A stretch of DNA of 64,000 nucleotides from Vibrio astriarenae (GCF_010587385.1 NZ_CP047475.1:1054001-1118000); one strand, 5' to 3'. Positions 7,998 to 18,893 are shown, counted from the stretch's first letter. The notes: generated from the sequence alone by a model not told the origin. Program-made: numbers and translations.

Positions 7998-9146
7998 ATG
8001 ACGCTTAACCATGGCACTGTCACTAACTTAAGTAGTGCGCTCGATATTGAGCGTTTGAGTCGATACTGCCAAGGCAAGACAGCGTTAGTTGCGCAGGGGG
8101 GAGGGCAAAGAGGCATATTCACAGCGGGAGTGCTCGATGCTTTCATGATGAGCGACTTTGACCCCTTTGATGAGTTTTATGGCACCTCTGCGGGTGCTGT
8201 TAACCTTTGCGCTTATTTGTGTCGCCAGCATACACTTGGCCGACGTTTTTTAGTTGACGTGACGACCAATGATGAGTTCTTCAGTCTGTTTGGTTTTTTG
8301 AAACGTCACCGATACCTAAATTTGGAGTGGGGTTTTGAGCAATTAACCCATTTTCCAATGAAACTCGACCTTGACCTTGGTAGACAAGTCTTGGGGGATC
8401 GCAAAGCCTTTGCAGCCGTTACCTGCTCAAACACATTAAAGGATCGTTACCTTCCGATGCTCGGGCCTGATTGGATGTCCGTGCTTGTTGCTACCTGCGC
8501 AATTCCCTATTTGTACCGTGATAGTGTACCCATTGGAGAGCATTACTATTACGATGGGGGTATTTCTGCGGCTATTCCGGTTCAACAAGCTTGGCGTAAC
8601 AATGCGAGGCTTATCATCACAGTCAGAACGGAAGAAGAGGATACTCCACTACGCGATACGCTCCCCTCGCAAGCAGAATTCGAACGAAAACACCAAAGTG
8701 ACTCAGGTTGGGCACATCAACTGGATAAATGGAAGGCGAGTTGGAGTGACTTTCTAGAAGAGAAGCTTGAACAAGCTCATCGAGAGCGGCAAAAACAGCA
8801 TCATCATTTACCGCTACTTAATGGTGGGCGATGGCTATTTGGAGCCCAAGATATCTATCGATTGAGCCACGTTTTTGGTGACAATTTTGATTCGGGGCTC
8901 GCAGATATGTTATTGGTTCATTACCAAACTTACTCTCTCACACAGGACTTTTTGAACAACCCTCCTGACGATTGTTTTGTTGTGCAAATCAAACCTCACG
9001 AACCGCTACTTTCAACGGCTTTGATGAGCACAAAAGAGGACCTGATTCACGATTATCAACTGGGTCTGGATGCTGGCTATCGGTTTATCACAGACTTTTT
9101 ATCTGCCAAAAATTTAGTCGATAGCACAAGTGCTCGGTACGGTTAG
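7998..9146 (+). CDS. Patatin-like phospholipase family protein (YjjU-like)
   Basis: A 382-residue predicted serine hydrolase acting on lipids. The oxyanion loop GGGQRG is at residues 34-39, the nucleophile elbow GTSAG at 62-66 places the catalytic serine at 64, and the partner aspartate is in DGG at 186-188. These are the three patatin landmarks. There is no signal peptide, so it is probably cytoplasmic or peripheral to the membrane. It lies eight bases after the YnhF-like peptide. The extra C-terminal ~190 residues resemble those of the YjjU group. The physiological substrate is unknown. Confidence 0.85.
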   Translation: MTLNHGTVTNLSSALDIERLSRYCQGKTALVAQGGGQRGIFTAGVLDAFMMSDFDPFDEFYGTSAGAVNLCAYLCRQHTLGRRFLVDVTTNDEFFSLFGFLKRHRYLNLEWGFEQLTHFPMKLDLDLGRQVLGDRKAFAAVTCSNTLKDRYLPMLGPDWMSVLVATCAIPYLYRDSVPIGEHYYYDGGISAAIPVQQAWRNNARLIITVRTEEEDTPLRDTLPSQAEFERKHQSDSGWAHQLDKWKASWSDFLEEKLEQAHRERQKQHHHLPLLNGGRWLFGAQDIYRLSHVFGDNFDSGLADMLLVHYQTYSLTQDFLNNPPDDCFVVQIKPHEPLLSTALMSTKEDLIHDYQLGLDAGYRFITDFLSAKNLVDSTSARYG

Positions 9147-9246
9147 TTAAGGGTGTAGCACGGCAGTGATTACTAAGCGAAGTGGCGCTATTTTCTGCAA
9201 ATTTACAATTGAACTTTGATTGCACGCGCAAACATTACAAGCACTT

Positions 9247-9262
9247 TGTGACACTGGTCACG
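9247..9262. promoter_or_regulatory. CRP-binding site upstream of mlc
   Basis: TGTGACACTGGTCACG fits the CRP consensus TGTGA-N6-TCACA with one mismatch. It lies about 75 bp before the mlc start. In E. coli mlc is also under CRP control, so the placement makes sense. Confidence 0.7.
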
Positions 9263-9286
9263 CATGGCTATTAAACTGCTTCACAA

Positions 9287-9302
9287 TTACTTCGCAAAGT
9301 AA
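9287..9302. promoter_or_regulatory. 16-bp palindrome just upstream of mlc, possible autoregulatory operator
   Basis: TTACTT-CGCA-AAGTAA is a perfect inverted repeat ending 34 bp before the mlc start. Mlc is known in E. coli to repress its own gene and to bind AT-rich palindromes of TTA...TAA type; assignment to Mlc here is an inference. Confidence 0.4.
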
Positions 9303-9336
9303 AAAAATTGCTAGGTTATTGATTTAGGAGTTCACT

Positions 9337-10554
9337 ATGTACACGGCTCATCCTGGGCACATTGACCATATTAAACAGATCAACGCTGGCCGTGTGTATA
9401 AGCTTATCGATCAGAAAGGACCTATTTCGCGGATCGATTTGTCGAAGGAAAGTGAACTTGCTCCTGCGAGTATCACCAAGATAACGCGTGAACTGATTGC
9501 TGCTCATCTCATCCACGAAACCACCGTTCAAGAAGCGATAAGCCGAGGTCGCCCGGCTGTCGGTCTGCAAGTCAACAATGAAGGTTGGCAGTTTTTATCA
9601 ATTCGCTTGGGGCGTGGCTACTTGACGATTGCCCTACATGAGTTGGGCGGTGAAGTGCTGATTGATACCAAGATTGAAATCCACGAAATCGACCAAGATG
9701 ATTTACTCGAGCGCTTGCTGCATGAGATAGATGAATTCTTTCAATCTTATACTGAGCAACTTGATCGCGTAACCAGCATTGCGATCACTCTGCCTGGTTT
9801 GGTCAATTCCGATGAAGGCATCGTATTGCAGATGCCGCATTATAATGTGAAAGACTTAGCACTAGGCCCTGAAATCTACAAAGCAACGGGCCTGCCAGTA
9901 TTTATTGCCAACGATACCCGAGCTTGGGCTTTGGCAGAGAAGCTATACGGTCACTCACAAGAGAATGAAAACTCGGTTCTTATCTCGATTCACCATGGTC
10001 TAGGAGCAGGTATCATACTTGATGGGCGCGTGCTGCAAGGCCGTCACGGTAATATCGGTGAACTGGGCCATATCCAGATCGATCCACAAGGGAAACAGTG
10101 TCATTGTGGCAATCGTGGCTGCCTTGAAACGGTCGCTAGCTCTCAGGCGATTCGCGAGCAAGTGGCTGAACGCATTGCGGCAGGTGAGTCATCGAGCCTT
10201 GAAAGCGAATATGAAATCTCTGTCGAAGCAATCTGTGCGGCGGCAGAACAAGGCGATCCACTTGCGGTGGATGTAGTGGAAAACTTAGGCCGACACCTAG
10301 GGGCAGCTATCTCAATTGTGGTAAATCTATTTAACCCAGAGAAGATTCTAATCGGTGGGGCCATCAACCAGGCGAAAGATATCCTGTACCCAGCGGTTCA
10401 AAAATGCATAGAAAGCCAAACGCTTCCTGTTTATCATCAGGACCTAGAGCTGGTGGAGTCGCGCTTTTACAAGCAAGCGACCATGCCTGGGGCTGCTCTT
10501 ATCAAACAAGCACTTTATGATGGTTTGCTGTTAATGACCGTCGTTGAGGGTTAG
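9337..10554 (+). CDS. mlc: ROK-family sugar-responsive repressor Mlc
   Basis: Cytoplasmic transcription repressor of phosphotransferase-system and sugar genes; in E. coli it is inactivated by binding to the unphosphorylated glucose transporter PtsG. The 405-residue protein closely follows E. coli Mlc, with PGHIDHIKQINAGRVYKLID at the start, a winged helix-turn-helix in residues about 15-75 (RIDLSKESELAPASITKI), the RGRPAVGL turn, and the ROK domain with the zinc-binding cluster CHCGNRGC. An AGGAG ribosome-binding site precedes the ATG. A CRP site and a palindrome lie upstream. The NagC paralogue is less likely given the N-terminal match. Confidence 0.9.
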   Translation: MYTAHPGHIDHIKQINAGRVYKLIDQKGPISRIDLSKESELAPASITKITRELIAAHLIHETTVQEAISRGRPAVGLQVNNEGWQFLSIRLGRGYLTIALHELGGEVLIDTKIEIHEIDQDDLLERLLHEIDEFFQSYTEQLDRVTSIAITLPGLVNSDEGIVLQMPHYNVKDLALGPEIYKATGLPVFIANDTRAWALAEKLYGHSQENENSVLISIHHGLGAGIILDGRVLQGRHGNIGELGHIQIDPQGKQCHCGNRGCLETVASSQAIREQVAERIAAGESSSLESEYEISVEAICAAAEQGDPLAVDVVENLGRHLGAAISIVVNLFNPEKILIGGAINQAKDILYPAVQKCIESQTLPVYHQDLELVESRFYKQATMPGAALIKQALYDGLLLMTVVEG

Positions 10555-10709
10555 TTTTTATTAAACTTTTCATACCTTTACCTCTTTCTTTCTCCACACA
10601 ATGAGCGTTAGCGCACTCGTTTGAAAATGAGTGCTTAACACATTAATCTCGCCCATGTAAAATCATTCTCAATAAATGGAAGTAGTTTAACAATTAATGA
10701 GAGTGACTT

Positions 10710-11660
10710 ATGTCCGGAGTTCTCAACGCAGTAGACCAACGTACTAATTTAGTCGGTGAAAATCGCCTTGAACTGTTGCTATTCAGTCTAAATAGTCGAC
10801 AGATCTTTGCTATCAATGTGTTTAAAGTTAAGGAGGTACTGAAAGTACCACCTCTAACGAAGTTACCAGGCTCACACCACAATATTAAGGGTGTGGCTTC
10901 TTTGCGTGGTGAATCGGTACCCGTTATTGATTTACGCAGCGCAATTGGATTTCCAAGCACTCTAAAAGGTAATGATGAAGAGCAGAATCTGATCATCACG
11001 GAATACAATCGTTCAGTGCAGGGCTTTCTGGTTGGGCAAGTACGTAATATTGTTAACACTGCATGGACAGAAATCCAGCCGCCGCCAGTAACCACAGGTC
11101 GTAACAACTACCTGACAGCAATCACTCAAATCAAAGATGGTGAGATTAACCATATTGTAGAAATTATCGATGTGGAAAAAGTGTTGGCAGAGATTATTGA
11201 TTATGATGTGAGTATCTCTGAGGGGGTTTTGGATTCGGAACTTCTTAATCATATGCAAGGTCAGAAAATACTTGTTGTCGATGATTCATCTACTGCTCGC
11301 TCCCAAGTGCGCGGCACACTTTCTCAGCTAGGAATCGAAATTATCGAGTGTCGAGATGGGGCTGAAGCACTAAACCTTCTTAAGAAGTGGGCAGATGAAG
11401 GCAAGGACGTGACTCAAGAGTTGCTCATGATGATTACCGACGCAGAAATGCCTGAAATGGATGGCTATAAGCTGACGCATGAAGTGCGCTCAGACCCGCG
11501 TATGAAAAACTTGTATGTTGCGTTAAATACCTCTCTAAGCGGCAGTTTTAACGAAGCAATGGTACAGAAAGTAGGGTGTGACCGCCTGATATCTAAGTTC
11601 CAACCGGATCTATTAGTCGATGTTGCACAGCAGCGCCTTCGTCAGGTGTTAAATAATTGA
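10710..11660 (+). CDS. cheV: Chemotaxis coupling protein CheV (CheW domain plus receiver)
   Basis: Adaptor linking chemoreceptors to the kinase CheA, with a receiver that tunes adaptation. The CheW-like domain covers residues about 15-165, including LPGSHHNIKGVASLRGESVP. The response-regulator domain runs from about 185 to 312, with the acidic pocket VVDDSS and phospho-acceptor Asp244 in MITDAEMPEMDG; the conserved lysine is in LISKF. It stands alone, with no che genes beside it, as is usual for one of several CheV copies in Vibrio. Confidence 0.92.
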   Translation: MSGVLNAVDQRTNLVGENRLELLLFSLNSRQIFAINVFKVKEVLKVPPLTKLPGSHHNIKGVASLRGESVPVIDLRSAIGFPSTLKGNDEEQNLIITEYNRSVQGFLVGQVRNIVNTAWTEIQPPPVTTGRNNYLTAITQIKDGEINHIVEIIDVEKVLAEIIDYDVSISEGVLDSELLNHMQGQKILVVDDSSTARSQVRGTLSQLGIEIIECRDGAEALNLLKKWADEGKDVTQELLMMITDAEMPEMDGYKLTHEVRSDPRMKNLYVALNTSLSGSFNEAMVQKVGCDRLISKFQPDLLVDVAQQRLRQVLNN

Positions 11661-11710
11661 GCGTAGCTCGCATTTCATGAAGGTACTAGACTGTAGTACA
11701 AGAAAAGCTT

Positions 11711-11718
11711 GCTATACT
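11711..11718 (+). promoter_or_regulatory. Extended -10 promoter ahead of the mini-ORF
   Basis: The sequence TTGCTATACT ending at 11718 is an extended -10 element (TGnTATACT). A possible -35, TAGACT, is 20 bp upstream, which is long, but extended -10 promoters do not need it. It would start a transcript of about 190 bases ending at the terminator at 11889-11919. Confidence 0.45.
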
Positions 11719-11781
11719 TTAACCAGCTGTAAAGCTAACTGCTGCAGTCTTTTAACATACATTTTAAGGTAGTTCCCCAAT

Positions 11782-11865
11782 ATGATCATGCTAGTCACAT
11801 CTTTGTGTATGCTGTTATTGACGGAATGGAAGAAAAGACGCAAGGAAGCCGAAGTTGAGCTTTAA
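11782..11865 (+). CDS. Candidate 27-residue membrane mini-protein
   Basis: The ORF encodes MIMLVTSLCMLLLTEWKKRR followed by KEAEVEL: a short hydrophobic helix then a charged tail, the layout of many bacterial single-span small proteins. AAGGT lies 12 bases before the ATG, rather far for a ribosome-binding site. It sits between cheV and purB, behind its own extended -10 promoter and in front of a strong terminator. I do not recognise a family. It could equally be a chance ORF in a small RNA. Confidence 0.4.
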   Translation: MIMLVTSLCMLLLTEWKKRRKEAEVEL

Positions 11866-11888
11866 ATAACGCTCACTCGACATCAATT

Positions 11889-11919
11889 AAAATGGGAGAC
11901 AATGATTGTCTCCCATTTT
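11889..11919 (+). terminator. Rho-independent terminator after cheV and the mini-ORF
   Basis: AAAATGGGAGACA at 11889 onward pairs with its complement ending at 11919, followed by a T run. It ends the plus-strand unit and can also work in the opposite direction because an A run precedes it. Confidence 0.85.
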
Positions 11920-11947
11920 TTGTGCCTGACGGTTTACACAGCGGAAT

Positions 11948-11977
11948 AAAAAAATGCCAGCTCTAGAGCCGGCATTT
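11948..11977 (-). terminator. Rho-independent terminator of purB
   Basis: Read on the minus strand, AAATGCCGGCTCTAGAGC pairs with the following GCTGGCATTT and is followed by a T run (11948-11954 are A on the plus strand). It lies 39 bp beyond the purB stop. Confidence 0.85.
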
Positions 11978-12015
11978 CAATAGGTAGATAACTTAGCTGA
12001 TAGATAGCTTAATGC

Positions 12016-14053
<2,038 letters not shown>

Positions 14054-14140
14054 GTTTTACTTCTCCTTAAAAACTAATTAGCTAACAGTTTATTGTCTCA
14101 AAAAGGCTACCACCTAACAAAAAGTGATAGCCCATCGTCA

Positions 14141-15262
14141 TCAGATACGCGCTTCGATGATACCACCACCAAGACACACTTCGCCTTGGTAGAACACCGC
14201 AGATTGACCTGGAGTCACAGCCACTTGTGGTTCATCAAACAATACCTTGATGGTGTTCTCATCAACAGGAACAACAGTACAAGGAATATCGGTTTGACGG
14301 TAACGTGTTTTTACTGAGCACTTAAACGGTTCTGTTACCGTTTCACGGTCAACCCAGTGTAGCTGCGAAGCAACCAGACCTTGTGATTTTAGCAAAGGGT
14401 GATCCGCGCCTTGAACTGCAATCAATACATTACGCTTGAGATCTTTTTCTGCTACGTACCACGGGTCTTCGTTACCACCGCCGCCTTTCTGGCCACCAAT
14501 GTGTAGACCTTTACGCTGACCTAGCGTGTGATACATCAGGCCTTGGTGCTCACCAATGACTTTACCTTCAGGTGTTTCAATTTTACCTGGTTGCGCTGGT
14601 AAATAGCGAGACAAGAAGTCTGTAAACTTGCGCTCACCGATAAAACAGATACCGGTTGAGTCTTTTTTCTTCGCTGTAATTAGACCTTGCTCTTCAGCAA
14701 TACGGCGTACTTCTGGTTTCTCGAGTTCACCAACAGGGAACAAGCTGCGCGCCACTTGGTCGCTGCTGAGTGTATAAAGGAAGTAGCTCTGGTCTTTGTT
14801 GCCATCAATACCGCGAAGCATTTGAGGCTTTTCGCCATTCTCAGGGAAAGAGCGACGAACGTAGTGACCCATCGCAATGTAGTCTGCGTCGAGTACGTCA
14901 TCGGCAAAATCTAAGAAGGCTTTGAATTTGATCTCTTTGTTACACAGAATATCTGGGTTTGGCGTACGGCCCGCTTTATATTCAGCAAGGAAGTACTCAA
15001 ATACGTTATCCCAATATTCAGCAGCAAAGTTAATGGTATGAAGGTGAATACCCAGCTTGTCACAGACCGCCTGAGCATCAGCAAGGTCTTCGGCTGCTGT
15101 ACAGTATTCTTCATTATCATCCTCTTCCCAGTTCTTCATGAACAAGCCTTCCACTTGGTAGCCTTGCTGCTTTAGAAGATAGGCAGAAACGGACGAATCC
15201 ACACCGCCGGACATACCGACAATAACTTTTTTATCGCTGTTAGCAGAACGGTTTTCTGACAT
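14141..15262 (-). CDS. mnmA: tRNA-specific 2-thiouridylase MnmA
   Basis: Cytoplasmic enzyme that places sulfur on uridine 34 of the glutamate, lysine and glutamine tRNAs. The 373-residue protein has the ATP-pyrophosphatase loop [10 protein letters not shown] near the N-terminus, and the two catalytic cysteines in [10 protein letters not shown] and [12 protein letters not shown]. It heads the mnmA-hflD-purB cluster, transcribed leftwards, and is divergent from gsk across a 287-bp region. The ATG lacks a strong ribosome-binding site, but the N-terminus aligns with the family. Confidence 0.97.
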   Translation of the reverse strand: MSENRSANSDKKVIVGMSGGVDSSVSAYLLKQQGYQVEGLFMKNWEEDDNEEYCTAAEDLADAQAVCDKLGIHLHTINFAAEYWDNVFEYFLAEYKAGRTPNPDILCNKEIKFKAFLDFADDVLDADYIAMGHYVRRSFPENGEKPQMLRGIDGNKDQSYFLYTLSSDQVARSLFPVGELEKPEVRRIAEEQGLITAKKKDSTGICFIGERKFTDFLSRYLPAQPGKIETPEGKVIGEHQGLMYHTLGQRKGLHIGGQKGGGGNEDPWYVAEKDLKRNVLIAVQGADHPLLKSQGLVASQLHWVDRETVTEPFKCSVKTRYRQTDIPCTVVPVDENTIKVLFDEPQVAVTPGQSAVFYQGEVCLGGGIIEARI

Positions 15263-15461
15263 TACTTAACACCACTCAATTTAACTGGACGGTGATTCTA
15301 ACAGAAACTAATTCACGGTGACAGTTCCGAGATCGAAATCACAATTCTGCCATTCCTTGGCGGCGTTTGTTTGTGTCCCGTTCAACCAAATCCTCTCAAA
15401 TTTAGCTACAAACGCGTACCTTTTTGCTCAGGCATGCGGATTGTAACTGAGTAAAATAATA

Positions 15462-15477
15462 AAGCAAACGTTTGCGT
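15462..15477. promoter_or_regulatory. PurR box upstream of gsk
   Basis: AAGCAAACGTTTGCGT matches all twelve fixed positions of the PurR consensus ANGCAANCGNTTNCNT as I recall it, with a perfect 12-bp core palindrome at 15464-15475. It lies 72 bp before the gsk start in the mnmA-gsk divergent region, next to a possible -10 (TAAAAT). Purine-dependent repression of gsk is therefore likely. Confidence 0.75.
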
Positions 15478-15549
15478 TTGTTTGATTAATTGATGTACGT
15501 CACACAGAGGAGTAAACTGCCTTTTTTCCTTTTCCAAAGCAGATCCGAC

Positions 15550-16854
15550 ATGAAATTTCCAGGCCAGCGTAAATCGAAACACTATTTTCCTGTCCACGCA
15601 CGTGACCCACTAGTGAGCCAAGCTCAAGATGACAAAACCATGTCACGTACTCACATTATCGGTATCGACCAAACCCTTGTGGATATCGAAGCCAACGTCA
15701 CAACGGAACTGATTGAAAAGTATGGCTTGAGTAAAGGTCACTCATTGGTGATCGATGATGAGACCGCAGAGAGCCTTTATAATGAACTAAAGCATTCTCA
15801 ATTGATCACGAATGAGTATGCGGGCGGTACCATCGGTAACACGCTGCATAACTACTCTGTGCTAGCGGATGACCGCTCAACGCTACTTGGTGTGATGAGC
15901 CAAGAGATTAAGATTGGTAGTTACGGTTACCGCTACTTATGCAACACATCAAGCCGCATGGATCTGAATCACCTTCAAGGTGTAGAAGGGGCGATTGGTC
16001 GCTGTTTTGCTCTAATCACGGAAGATGGTGAGCGTACGTTTGCTATCAGTGAAGGTCAGATGAATCAACTTCGTCCTGAGAGCATCCCAGAGAAGATTTT
16101 TGAAAGTGCTTCTGCTCTGGTACTCACCGCTTACTTAGTCCGTTGTAAAGATGGCGACCCAATGCCGGCAGCAACAATGAAGGCGATTGAGTACGCAAAG
16201 AAGTACGATGTCCCTGTTGTGTTGACGCTTGGCACTAAATTTGTCATCCAAGATGATCCAGAATACTGGCGTGAGTTTTTAAAAGAAAATATCACAGTGG
16301 TTGCGATGAACGAAGATGAAGCAGAAGCATTAACGGGTGAGTCGGATCCACTTGCTGCATCTGACAAGACACTCGATTGGGTTGATCTTGTACTTTGTAC
16401 TGCTGGTCCTGTCGGTCTATTCATGGCGGGCTACACAGAAGAAGAATCGAAGCGCGAAACATCACTGCCGCTGCTACCTGGCTCGATTGCCGAGTTCAAC
16501 CGTTATGAGTTTAGTCGTCCAGTCTCTAAATCTCTGTGTGACAACCCTATTAAGGTGTACTCACACATCGCGCCTTACATGGGCGGTCCAGAGAAAATTA
16601 AGAATACGAATGGTGCAGGTGATGCCGCTCTATCGGCTCTACTGCACGATATGGCAGCGAATAAGTACCATCGTGAAAATGTACCTAATTCAAGTAAGCA
16701 CGCCCATGCCTTCTTGACGTACTCATCATTCTCTCAAGTTTGTAAGTACTCAAACCGCGCAAGCTACGAAGTGTTGGCTCAACACTCTCCGCGTCTATCA
16801 AAAGGTCTTCCAGAGCGCGAAGATAGCTTAGAAGAAGCCTACTGGGAACGTTAA
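15550..16854 (+). CDS. gsk: Inosine/guanosine kinase
   Basis: Purine salvage enzyme that phosphorylates inosine and guanosine to IMP and GMP. The 434-residue product has the same length as E. coli Gsk and matches it from MKFPGQRKSKHYFPV to the end (LEEAYWER). PfkB/ribokinase features are visible: AGGTIGNTLHNYSVLADD for nucleoside binding, and NTNGAGDAALSALLHD with the catalytic aspartate near the C-terminus. An upstream ATG would add 20 unmatched residues and is rejected. A perfect PurR box in the promoter region fits its role. Confidence 0.96.
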   Translation: MKFPGQRKSKHYFPVHARDPLVSQAQDDKTMSRTHIIGIDQTLVDIEANVTTELIEKYGLSKGHSLVIDDETAESLYNELKHSQLITNEYAGGTIGNTLHNYSVLADDRSTLLGVMSQEIKIGSYGYRYLCNTSSRMDLNHLQGVEGAIGRCFALITEDGERTFAISEGQMNQLRPESIPEKIFESASALVLTAYLVRCKDGDPMPAATMKAIEYAKKYDVPVVLTLGTKFVIQDDPEYWREFLKENITVVAMNEDEAEALTGESDPLAASDKTLDWVDLVLCTAGPVGLFMAGYTEEESKRETSLPLLPGSIAEFNRYEFSRPVSKSLCDNPIKVYSHIAPYMGGPEKIKNTNGAGDAALSALLHDMAANKYHRENVPNSSKHAHAFLTYSSFSQVCKYSNRASYEVLAQHSPRLSKGLPEREDSLEEAYWER

Positions 16855-16873
16855 TACGTTACTTCAGATGACA

Positions 16874-16907
16874 AAAAGCACGCCCTAAACACTAGGCGTG
16901 CTTTTTT
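16874..16907 (+). terminator. Rho-independent terminator of gsk
   Basis: AAAAGCACGCC (16874-16884) pairs with GGCGTGCTTTT (16895-16905), followed by further T. It lies 20 bp after the gsk stop. Confidence 0.9.
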
Positions 16908-16941
16908 AGTTGTTATACGGTGGCAGTTCTCGTAAAGAACG

Positions 16942-16985
16942 ATCATCCTGCGTTAGAGCGTCATCCTGAAGAATTTCAGGATCTA
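16942..16985. repeat. REP-like palindromic intergenic element
   Basis: ATCCTGAA and TTCAGGAT (16963-16982) form a perfect short hairpin in the sequence TCATCCTGAAGAATTTCAGG, preceded by a second partial copy ATCATCCTG at 16942. This sequence style resembles dispersed palindromes I recall from many proteobacterial genomes. Only one full copy is in this window, so its repetitive nature is not shown here. Confidence 0.4.
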
Positions 16986-17028
16986 CTCCCCACAATCACC
17001 AAAGTATGATTTAGCACACAGCAAGCCC

Positions 17029-17727
17029 TCAAGCCTCTCCCTCTTTTGTCGCAATCACACGATAAACAATCGCCCCCAATACGGCCCCAATAATCGGTGC
17101 TACCCAAAACAACCAAAGCTGTGAGACTGCCCAGTCCCCCACATAGATGGCGACGCCAGTACTCCTCGCGGGATTAACCGAGGTATTGGTGACTGGAATA
17201 CTGATTAAGTGAATAAGAGTGAGGCCTAAACCAATCGCTAAGGGCGCAAACCCGGCCGGAGCTCGCTCGTCTGTCGCACCCATAATGATGATCAGGAACA
17301 TCATGGTCATCACCACTTCGCACACCAAAGCGGCAAGCATGGAGTATTTGCCTGGGGAGTGTTCACCAAATCCATTGGAGGCGAACCCGGAAGACACAAC
17401 GTCAAAGCCGGCCTGACCAGAGGCGATCACATACAGCACACCGCCTGCGAGCAACCCGCCAATCACTTGTGCTATAACATAGGGCACGACATCTTTGGTG
17501 GAAAAGCGGCCGCCACTCCACAAACCGATCGTCACCGCAGGGTTTAAATGACAACCGGAGATATGCCCGATGGCATAAGCCATGGTGACGACGGTAAGAC
17601 CAAACGCAAGTGAGACACCGAGTAATCCGATACCGACATCCGGGAAGGCTGCTGCTAAAACTGCACTACCACACCCGCCAAGTACTAGCCAAAACGTTCC
17701 GATAAGTTCTGCCAAATATTTGTTCAT
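17029..17727 (-). CDS. aqpZ: Aquaporin Z
   Basis: Inner-membrane water channel. Six membrane spans can be followed, and both pore-forming NPA motifs are present: HLNPAVT near residue 62 and SVNPARS near residue 184. The 232-residue length and the start [20 protein letters not shown] agree with AqpZ, including the cysteine in the first span. It is a single gene converging on gsk, separated from it by the gsk terminator and a REP-like palindrome. No clear terminator of its own is seen. Confidence 0.95.
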   Translation of the reverse strand: MNKYLAELIGTFWLVLGGCGSAVLAAAFPDVGIGLLGVSLAFGLTVVTMAYAIGHISGCHLNPAVTIGLWSGGRFSTKDVVPYVIAQVIGGLLAGGVLYVIASGQAGFDVVSSGFASNGFGEHSPGKYSMLAALVCEVVMTMMFLIIIMGATDERAPAGFAPLAIGLGLTLIHLISIPVTNTSVNPARSTGVAIYVGDWAVSQLWLFWVAPIIGAVLGAIVYRVIATKEGEA

Positions 17728-17859
17728 TCACTCTATCCCTATGATGTTTGGTTGGTTCCTATCTCAGAAACTAGTAAACAAAATGGGAAAAAGTAGAGCT
17801 AGAAAGGAAAAATGAAAACTATTTGGCACCTGCTCTCAGGGGTGAGACAGAGGCGCTAC

Positions 17860-18090
17860 TTAGGTCACTTTTTCAAGGTAGATAAGGTTATCAAGTGCTT
17901 TCTGATCGCTATCGCTACAGATATCTTTGTCCGCTTTGAAGTCGTGGCACACACGAGGGCGCTCAGGCTGACCAAAAATCTTACACAAGTTATTGTCATC
18001 AAGATGCTGGCAGCGAACATTGGCAGGCTTTCCCAGTGAGCTTATTGAAGGGGCGATACAGCACGCTCCGCAACCTAGACGACATTCCAT
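17860..18090 (-). CDS. YkgJ-type cysteine-cluster protein
   Basis: A 76-residue protein built around conserved cysteines: CRLGCGACC at the N-terminus, then CQHLDDNNLCKIFG and RPRVCHDF. This is the YkgJ-type cysteine cluster (CxxxCxxCC...C...C...C), thought to bind zinc or an iron-sulfur cluster; function is unknown. The ATG at 18090 is preferred over an upstream TTG because it places the cluster at the very N-terminus. It is divergent from the larger cysteine-cluster gene ycgN, an intriguing pairing. Confidence 0.8.
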   Translation of the reverse strand: MECRLGCGACCIAPSISSLGKPANVRCQHLDDNNLCKIFGQPERPRVCHDFKADKDICSDSDQKALDNLIYLEKVT

Positions 18091-18182
18091 AACAGTGACC
18101 AAAGACTAAAAGTGGACGGCAATTATCATCATTTTTGCTCAAGAATAAAGCACTTTTTTATCAGCTAAAATTGTAAGGTCTC

Positions 18183-18211
18183 TTGCACTTTTAAATCCAA
18201 ACGTTTATACA
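18183..18211 (+). promoter_or_regulatory. Promoter of the YcgN-family gene
   Basis: TTGCAC (18183-18188) and TATACA (18206-18211) are separated by exactly 17 bp, close to the sigma-70 consensus. The spacer includes CCAAACGTTTA, a palindromic core resembling LacI-family sites, so a regulator could overlap the promoter. Confidence 0.6.
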
Positions 18212-18252
18212 TGCAGCCCCTGATTCCGCAAGACAAAGAGTAGGTACACAAC

Positions 18253-18690
18253 ATGGCAAATTTTTGGGAGCAAAAGTCCCTAGCAGAAATGACGACACAA
18301 GAGTGGGAGTCACTGTGTGATGGTTGTGGTAAGTGTTGCTTACATAAGTTGATGGATGAAGATTCAGATGAAGTGTATTACACCAATGTCGCATGTAGCT
18401 GGCTCAATAGTAGAACGTGTTCTTGCAAGGATTACCCAAATCGATTTAGCTCAGGCGAAGAGTGCTTAAAGCTCACCCGCGAAAAAATAGATGAGTTTCA
18501 TTGGCTCCCAGAGACTTGTGCCTATCGTTTGTTGGCAGAAAATAAGCCATTGCCAGAGTGGCACCCGTTGATCACTGGCTCCAAGTCAGCGATGCATGCG
18601 GCAGGAGAGAGTGTGCGCAACAAAGTGGTTTATGAGATTGACGTTGTGGATTGGGAAGATCATATATTGAACCATCCGAATAGAAAATAA
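18253..18690 (+). CDS. ycgN: YcgN-family (UPF0260) cysteine-cluster protein
   Basis: A 145-residue protein of the UPF0260/YcgN family, recognised from [26 protein letters not shown]. Cysteines recur in the pattern CDGCGKCC, then [13 protein letters not shown] and two more downstream, which suggests bound metal, probably zinc or iron-sulfur. Function is unknown. It lies alone, with its own near-consensus promoter and a strong terminator, and next to a divergent smaller member of the same superfamily. Confidence 0.9.
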   Translation: MANFWEQKSLAEMTTQEWESLCDGCGKCCLHKLMDEDSDEVYYTNVACSWLNSRTCSCKDYPNRFSSGEECLKLTREKIDEFHWLPETCAYRLLAENKPLPEWHPLITGSKSAMHAAGESVRNKVVYEIDVVDWEDHILNHPNRK

Positions 18691-18697
18691 CGTTAAA

Positions 18698-18728
18698 AAT
18701 AGCCTCGACCTTGCTCGAGGCTATTTTT
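18698..18728 (+). terminator. Rho-independent terminator of ycgN
   Basis: AATAGCCTCGA (18698-18708) pairs with TCGAGGCTATT (18715-18725), followed by more T. It starts seven bases after the ycgN stop. Confidence 0.9.
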
Positions 18729-18865
18729 TTGGTGGCTATTGTGTTGTCTTCGTTATTCTTAAATAACCCTTATAACAGTTAACCTTATCGACGAGGATTT
18801 CCTTCGCGGAGCGTAATAAATTTACAAAACCGTAAAATTAATAATGAAATTCCTCACCAATTCTC

Positions 18866-18893
18866 TTGCACACGCCTCGAACCCCTATATAAT
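18866..18893 (+). promoter_or_regulatory. Promoter of ndh
   Basis: TTGCAC (18866-18871) and a perfect -10 TATAAT (18888-18893) are 16 bp apart. Transcription would begin near 18900, leaving a leader of about 215 bases before ndh. Confidence 0.75.

Noticed and set aside
10613..10634. Inverted repeat GCACTC...GAGTGC after mlc considered as a terminator
   Set aside because: Six-base stem with a ten-base loop and no T run; too weak to annotate.
16118..16440. Long antisense ORFs inside gsk, opp, ndh and other genes
   Set aside because: They mirror the codon pattern of the true genes on the other strand and have no ribosome-binding sites or family features.
18195..18210. CCAAACGTTTA in the ycgN promoter as a PurR box
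   Set aside because: Only about 9 of 12 fixed positions fit; noted within the promoter entry but not called a site.
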